A DNA stretch of 64,000 nucleotides, from contig CAZMUM010000024.1 of NCBI GenBank assembly GCA_964569385.1, positions 1-64,000 of the forward strand, given 5' to 3'. The translations under genes and the position numbers were made by a program. The first letter of the stretch is position 1. Every line of letters begins with the position of its first letter. Of this stretch, positions 60,311 through 64,000 are shown one piece after another. This stretch comes from JAADHX01 sp964569385. GTDB lineage: Bacteria; Actinomycetota; Acidimicrobiia; Acidimicrobiales; Poriferisodalaceae. The notes beneath the pieces were generated by a model. That model was not told the DNA's origin and made no database searches. It saw only the letters and a program-made list of their open reading frames with translations.

Positions 60311-60355
60311 TTTACCTTGTAAATATGTCGACCTGTGTCTGATTTACAAGGTAAA
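60311..60355 (-). promoter_or_regulatory. Double dyad operator TTTAC-N3-GTAAA before the ATPase gene
   Basis: TTTACCTTGTAAAT (60311-60324) and ATTTACAAGGTAAA (60342-60355) are exact reverse complements, and each is itself a dyad TTTAC-N3-GTAAA. Their centres are 32 bases apart, about three helical turns. On the minus strand a promoter TTGTAA-N16-CATATT fits, with its -35 inside one dyad and its -10 abutting the other, as expected for repressor control. Confidence 0.65.
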
Positions 60356-60379
60356 AGTTCCACTGCGGAGGCGCTAGGT

Positions 60380-60670
60380 CTATGTGTAGTGCAGAAACAG
60401 GCCTTCGATGAGTTCGGTGATGCCGCTGGTATCGGCACCACGTACGAACTTCACCGTGATAACGCTGCCATTTACATGCACGTTCTCGACACCATCGCGA
60501 GCAAACAACAGCTTTGCTAACTCATCGGCTGGATCGAGTTCGCTAGTGGCATCATCGCCTGAGGTGTAACTGCGATGGCCCATTCCGCTAAGAGGCCGAT
60601 TGGTCTCATAACGAATGGTGTCCAACTGCGCAGACGATGGCTTTTCAACAACTCGAACCGGCTGACCCAT
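60380..60670 (-). CDS. Nfu/NifU N-terminal domain-like protein
   Basis: 96 aa from the ATG at 60670 (a GTG 13 codons upstream is an alternative). The pattern ELAKLLFARDGVENVHVNGSVITVKF matches the Nfu_N fold that accompanies iron-sulfur scaffold proteins. No CxxC scaffold motif is present, so it cannot hold a cluster alone. It lies downstream of ppk2 (same strand, 47 bases away). Confidence 0.7.
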   Translation of the reverse strand: MGQPVRVVEKPSSAQLDTIRYETNRPLSGMGHRSYTSGDDATSELDPADELAKLLFARDGVENVHVNGSVITVKFVRGADTSGITELIEGLFLHYT

Positions 60671-60717
60671 AGGCCATAAGGTTACAAGCACGCGCCGCCT
60701 GTGTGACACCTGATCGC

Positions 60718-61533
60718 CTAGTCGAGGACAATCTGGTCGAGCCCATCCTCGGGCGGAGGGAACTGGGGGTCGAGGTCGCGAAGTGTCTCGCTAACAATCT
60801 CAGCCACTGCCAGCTTGCGGTACCAACGTTTGTCCGAAGGAATGATGTACCAAGGTGCTTCTTCGGTAGAAGTTTGTGAGATGGCGTCCTCGTAGGCCTC
60901 CATGTAGTCGTCCCACCGGGCCCGCACCGCAATGTCGCCGGTCTCGAACTTCCAGTTCTTCTCTGGGGTGTCGAGACGTTCCTGAAGTCGCTCTTTTTGC
61001 TCGTCCTTGCTGATGTTCAAGAAGAACTTGACGATGGTGGTTCCCTCGTCGACAAGCATCTGTTCCCAGGCCCGAATATGGCCATAACGCCGTTTCCATT
61101 GTTTGTCGGGAACCAGTTCGCTGACGCGAACGACGAGCACATCTTCGTAGTGACTGCGATTGAAGATCTGAATTTCGCCCTTGACCGGTGCGTGCTGATG
61201 AACCCGCCACAGGTAGTCGTGGGCGAGTTCTTCGCTGCTCGGTCGACCGAACGCGACCACATGGACGCCATTGGGGTTCGTCTCTTTGAACACGTCGCGA
61301 ATCGTGCTGTCCTTGCCAGCAGTATCCATTGCTTGGAGCACAACGAGCAGCCGTTGTTTACCTTCGGCGTACAGACGGCCCTGAAGCTCGGCAATGTCGT
61401 CGCGTATTTCGTCCAGCTTTGCGGTGGCCTCGTCCTTGTCGCCATCGAACAACGCATCGTCGGTCGTGTCGAGCTTGGAGAGGCTGATTTTGTCGCCCTC
61501 TTTGACGCGGTAGATATTGAGTTTCTTGCTCAC
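60718..61533 (-). CDS. ppk2: Polyphosphate kinase 2 (class III-like)
   Basis: 271 aa enzyme transferring phosphate between polyphosphate and nucleotides. Walker A LQAMDTAGKDSTIRDV, then FGRPSSEELAHDYLWRVHQH, Walker B/lid IQIFNRSHYEDVLVVRV, and KFFLNISKDEQKERL with the late WYIIPSDKRWYRKLAVAEI. This wording matches the PPK2 subgroup that makes ATP or ADP from AMP using polyphosphate. Cytosolic. A GGAGGCC site precedes the ATG. Confidence 0.93.
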   Translation of the reverse strand: MSKKLNIYRVKEGDKISLSKLDTTDDALFDGDKDEATAKLDEIRDDIAELQGRLYAEGKQRLLVVLQAMDTAGKDSTIRDVFKETNPNGVHVVAFGRPSSEELAHDYLWRVHQHAPVKGEIQIFNRSHYEDVLVVRVSELVPDKQWKRRYGHIRAWEQMLVDEGTTIVKFFLNISKDEQKERLQERLDTPEKNWKFETGDIAVRARWDDYMEAYEDAISQTSTEEAPWYIIPSDKRWYRKLAVAEIVSETLRDLDPQFPPPEDGLDQIVLD

Positions 61534-61587
61534 TTGGCCTCCAGAAGGTTTCCCATGTTCGGCCCCATCCGGACAGGGCCGCTTGGT

Positions 61588-62259
61588 TCAGAATAGTTGC
61601 GGTTGCCGCGTTAGTTCTCTGTCGTAACGTTCGGCACTAAACGGCAACGAGTCCATGAAGACCCAACTTCGCCGGTGAACCGTTGTTGGTCCGAACCCCG
61701 ACAATGCCGCTACATGGTCTGGAGCCGGATAGCCGACGTTCGATTCGAAGCCGTAGGCAGGAAAGTGTTCGGCCTCAGCCATCATGATGCGGTCGCGAGT
61801 CACCTTGGCGATGATCGAAGCGGCGGCGATCGACAGCGATATCGAGTCGCCTCTCACGATGCAGGTGGTGTTGTGGTTGCCAATGAAATCCCACGGTCCG
61901 TCTACGAGGATGTGATCAACGCCGATGCCGAGACCGTCGATTGCTCGCTGGGCGGCTAATCGCTGTGCCGCGGACATGCCCAGTCGATCGCATTCGTGGT
62001 GTGTGGCATGGCCCACAGCCCACGCATCGGCCCACTCAATGATTCGCCCGTACATCACCTCGCGCTGAGCGCGGGTCAGCTGTTTGGAATCGCGCACCTT
62101 GTTGATGCGCCGGTTGGTTGGCAACACCACGGCCGCCAGCGTCAGCGGCCCGGCCCACGCACCACGGCCGACTTCGTCGATTCCTACAACTACCTCGTCA
62201 CGTTCCCAGTGCTCGCGTTCGAGACGAAGAGTTGGCGGTCGTTGTTTGGTCGCCGGCAT
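61588..62259 (-). CDS. rnhB: Ribonuclease HII
   Basis: 223 aa enzyme that removes RNA, including single ribonucleotides, from DNA. The first catalytic motif GIDEVGRGAWAGPL gives the Asp-Glu, then VDGPWDF and later KVTRDRIM and the fourth Asp region around NVGYPAPDH. It has the typical length. It lies 54 bases upstream of ppk2 on the same strand, so a shared transcript is possible. Confidence 0.95.
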   Translation of the reverse strand: MPATKQRPPTLRLEREHWERDEVVVGIDEVGRGAWAGPLTLAAVVLPTNRRINKVRDSKQLTRAQREVMYGRIIEWADAWAVGHATHHECDRLGMSAAQRLAAQRAIDGLGIGVDHILVDGPWDFIGNHNTTCIVRGDSISLSIAAASIIAKVTRDRIMMAEAEHFPAYGFESNVGYPAPDHVAALSGFGPTTVHRRSWVFMDSLPFSAERYDRELTRQPQLF

Positions 62260-62288
62260 GTGCCGCGACCCTAGCTGTCAGACGAACG

Positions 62289-63494
62289 TCAGAAGGCGAC
62301 GTCGGTGCCAACAGTGCAAAGACCGTAGCGGTCGCCAGACGATGCCCCTGGGCACTTGACGGTGTTCATCGTGAGCCCGTCGGCAATGACGTCGTCGATC
62401 GTGGCGTCGGTTAGGTCGTCAAAAGTCATGACGACGTTTGTCATGTTCGCACCGACAATCTGGGCTCCGACATAGGAGTTACGCTCGCTGACGAAACCCG
62501 TCAGGTCGGCGCCGTCGAGCGTGGCAACGGTGAAATCGCTATCGATCGAGAACGAGTCAACTAGGAGGGCAAACGACAGATCGGCACCAACGAACCCAGC
62601 GTTGTATAGCCCCACGGCTGAAAGGTCAGCTTGGGTGAGCAATGCTCCAGAGAAGTCGATTCCCGATGGCAGGATGCCGTACTCGCTCAAGCTCGCTCCA
62701 CTGAGGTCGGCACGGCGAAAGTCCACAGCCTCGATAGCGGCCTTCGACAGGTCGAAGCCTGCCATCTGGCTTCCGTAGAAGCTACCCCGGAGAGTAACCC
62801 TGCTCCAGTTGAGCGACGAAGTGCATTCATCGGCGATCGTTACGCCAGAGAGGTCCATTCCCGCGGAGCCGTACAAGACGTTGCAGCCGAGACGAGCGCC
62901 GGTGAGATCTGTGAGAGCCATACCGACTGGAAGGTCAGTAAAGTTCGATCCCGACAGATCGGCAGCAGCGAAACTCGACCCCCGCAGATCGCTGCGGGTC
63001 AGGTCGGTATCCTGGAACACGGCGCGGGTGAAATCGGCACCCAGAGCAGTGATGTCGAGCGTTGCACCGGTGAAGTCGGCACCGGTGAGAATTGCGCCGC
63101 TAAGGTCGACACCTCTAAGAGTGGCGTTCACGAAGCTGGCCCCTGTTAGGTCGGCACAGCGCAGATCGGGGCCGGTGAACACCCGGTTGGAGAAGTCGGC
63201 ATTGGGTTGGACCCTTGCATCGGCCGTCGAGCATTCGATAGCCAACGCTTCAAGTTCGGTCGTTGTGTCGACGATGAGGGTTTCCCACAGCTCGTCGACG
63301 CCGGCTAACGAAGCGTCAAGAGCCTCCAGTTCCTCACTGGGGTCCATGCCACTGCCGTCATCGACGGAAGTCTCCATCGGGTCCTGCACAGTCAGCTCAA
63401 TATCGGCCGCGCCTGATGGTGATGTGCCGCCAGCACAGGCAGCGATGAACAGCGAGCTGCCCAGAATTAGAATTGAATAGCGCCGGTTGTTCAC
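62289..63494 (-). CDS. Pentapeptide-repeat lipoprotein
   Basis: 401 aa exported protein. Start GTG at 63494; signal peptide ends IAACAGG (lipidated Cys). After an acidic region (about 22-110) come long runs of A(D/N)LXX pentapeptides (ADFTGA, ADLSGA, ADLTG and similar, about 118-385), which fold into a right-handed beta-helix. The repeat interrupts twice with longer inserts containing Cys. Function unknown; some such proteins mimic DNA, others are extracellular scaffolds. Divergent from the gene at the right edge. Confidence 0.87.
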   Translation of the reverse strand: MNNRRYSILILGSSLFIAACAGGTSPSGAADIELTVQDPMETSVDDGSGMDPSEELEALDASLAGVDELWETLIVDTTTELEALAIECSTADARVQPNADFSNRVFTGPDLRCADLTGASFVNATLRGVDLSGAILTGADFTGATLDITALGADFTRAVFQDTDLTRSDLRGSSFAAADLSGSNFTDLPVGMALTDLTGARLGCNVLYGSAGMDLSGVTIADECTSSLNWSRVTLRGSFYGSQMAGFDLSKAAIEAVDFRRADLSGASLSEYGILPSGIDFSGALLTQADLSAVGLYNAGFVGADLSFALLVDSFSIDSDFTVATLDGADLTGFVSERNSYVGAQIVGANMTNVVMTFDDLTDATIDDVIADGLTMNTVKCPGASSGDRYGLCTVGTDVAF

Positions 63495-63684
63495 GTCGGT
63501 ATCCGTCCTCGTTCGACACCATTCCGATCGGACAAACCGACGACACACTGAGGGTTTCGGGCGCAAAGGTCGCACTCGTTAGGAGCGCTACTGGTGTCAA
63601 CTAGCCGGTCAGAATCAGGACGCCGCCAGGGCGAGCTACTGTGATGCAAGGCGCGGGGCAAATTCGCGGACGCCGGGAGCGCCT

Positions 63685-64000
63685 ATGTTGCCAAAACAGG
63701 TACGAAGACGATTGTTCAGACTGCCGGGCCTGACCGATCTCGGCGTGCGCGATAAACGCCTGCTCACCCGCTCGTGTACGCCGTTGACCTACTGGCCGGG
63801 CGCCGTATTGGTCGACAGCACGGTAGCCGACCTGCGGGTGCGGATCGTGCTCGATGGGATCGTCGAACTGCGCCGCGACGACGAACGCCTCGGCCAAGTA
63901 GGCAAGGGCACGATGCTGGGGCTAGCCAGAACCGACACCAACAACGACGTCGACGCTGTGGCGCTTAGCCAGGTCCGCACGGTGCTAGTAGCTACGCCTG
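63685..64000 (+). CDS. cNMP-binding-like domain protein, 3'-truncated by the window
   Basis: An ATG at 63685 preceded by GGGAG opens at least 105 codons with no stop before the window end. The segment LLTRSCTPLTYWPGAVLVDS, then VRIVLDGIVELRRDD and GQVGKGTMLGL, reads like the jelly-roll of a cyclic-nucleotide-binding domain (Crp-type), with GTMLGL in the place of the usual GExxGE phosphate-binding loop. It may be a regulator or a sensor fused to another domain. The C-terminal part lies outside the window. Confidence 0.65.
   Translation, partial: MLPKQVRRRLFRLPGLTDLGVRDKRLLTRSCTPLTYWPGAVLVDSTVADLRVRIVLDGIVELRRDDERLGQVGKGTMLGLARTDTNNDVDAVALSQVRTVLVATP

Noticed and set aside
63601..63897. 98-aa minus-strand frame at the right edge
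   Set aside because: Antisense to the open plus-strand frame from 63685, which has a ribosome site and cNMP-binding-like pattern.
1..64000. tRNA, rRNA, riboswitch, prophage or insertion sequence
   Set aside because: None recognised by eye in the intergenic regions; no transposase or integrase motifs were seen in any frame. A covariance-model search would be the decisive test.

Overview
The window looks like a chromosomal segment of a high-to-moderate GC actinobacterium, most likely of the class Acidimicrobiia. That placement is my inference. It rests on three F420-type luciferase-like (LLM) oxidoreductases, a mycothiol conjugate amidase (Mca), the actinobacterial mismatch endonuclease NucS, an ImuA'/ImuB/DnaE2 mutasome with actinobacterial-type LexA boxes, and a surface protein with GDGYWLVASDGGVF-type repeats. 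No rRNA, tRNA, CRISPR array, prophage or intact insertion sequence was seen. Genes are tightly packed on both strands, often with 4-base start/stop overlaps.

Layout. 1-562: intergenic, no confident gene, two copies of a palindromic repeat. 0.56-6.05 kb (minus): a polar amino acid ABC transporter (binding lipoprotein, two unusually large permeases, ATPase). 6.3-9.7 kb: a CysQ/IMPase-like phosphatase, a crotonase and a PEP-utilizing-domain protein. 9.8-13.1 kb: UbiB-like kinase, split-barrel flavoprotein, NucS, lipoprotein. 13.1-19.0 kb: SDR, VanW protein, PhoD phosphatase, geranylgeranyl-reductase-like flavoprotein. 19.0-25.5 kb: LLM oxidoreductase with acyltransferase, HIT protein, Eis-like acetyltransferase, acyl-CoA synthetase, alpha/beta hydrolase. 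25.6-32.1 kb: M23/beta-propeller surface protein, methionine aminopeptidase, LysM lipoprotein, PAP2 phosphatase, small proteins, LLM oxidoreductase, MUG-type uracil glycosylase. 32.3-39.99 kb: MsrA, LLM oxidoreductase, amidase, HEXXH membrane protein, thermonuclease, SCP2 and Mca, NfeD with SPFH protein. 40-45.7 kb: EamA transporter and a complete 2-oxoacid dehydrogenase complex (E1alpha, E1beta, E2, E3). 45.7-50.9 kb: PEBP lipoprotein, histone-deacetylase-like enzyme, a degenerate Glu/Leu dehydrogenase homologue and a membrane-anchored M64-type protease. 51-59.1 kb: the DNA-damage mutasome. 59.1-64 kb: AAA ATPase/DUF4143, Nfu-N protein, PPK2, RNase HII, pentapeptide lipoprotein, and a cNMP-binding-like protein cut by the window edge.

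How the parts fit together. The clearest regulated system is imuA'-imuB-HAD-membrane protein-(palindrome)-dnaE2, all on the minus strand. A LexA-type box lies directly before imuA' and another before dnaE2. In both cases the predicted -10 lies about 6 nt before the ATG, which would give leaderless SOS transcripts. Two extra genes, a HAD phosphatase and a polytopic membrane protein, are embedded in this error-prone repair operon. NucS, a MUG-type glycosylase and RNase HII add further genome-maintenance functions nearby.

Other features that stand out are: a pair of TTTAC-N3-GTAAA operators before the DUF4143 ATPase gene; a 14-bp tandem repeat that contains the start codon of the M23 surface protein; several dispersed palindromic repeat families at gene ends; and a Glu-dehydrogenase-like protein that lacks the family's lysines. 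All functional calls come from reading motifs by eye. No database search was possible.
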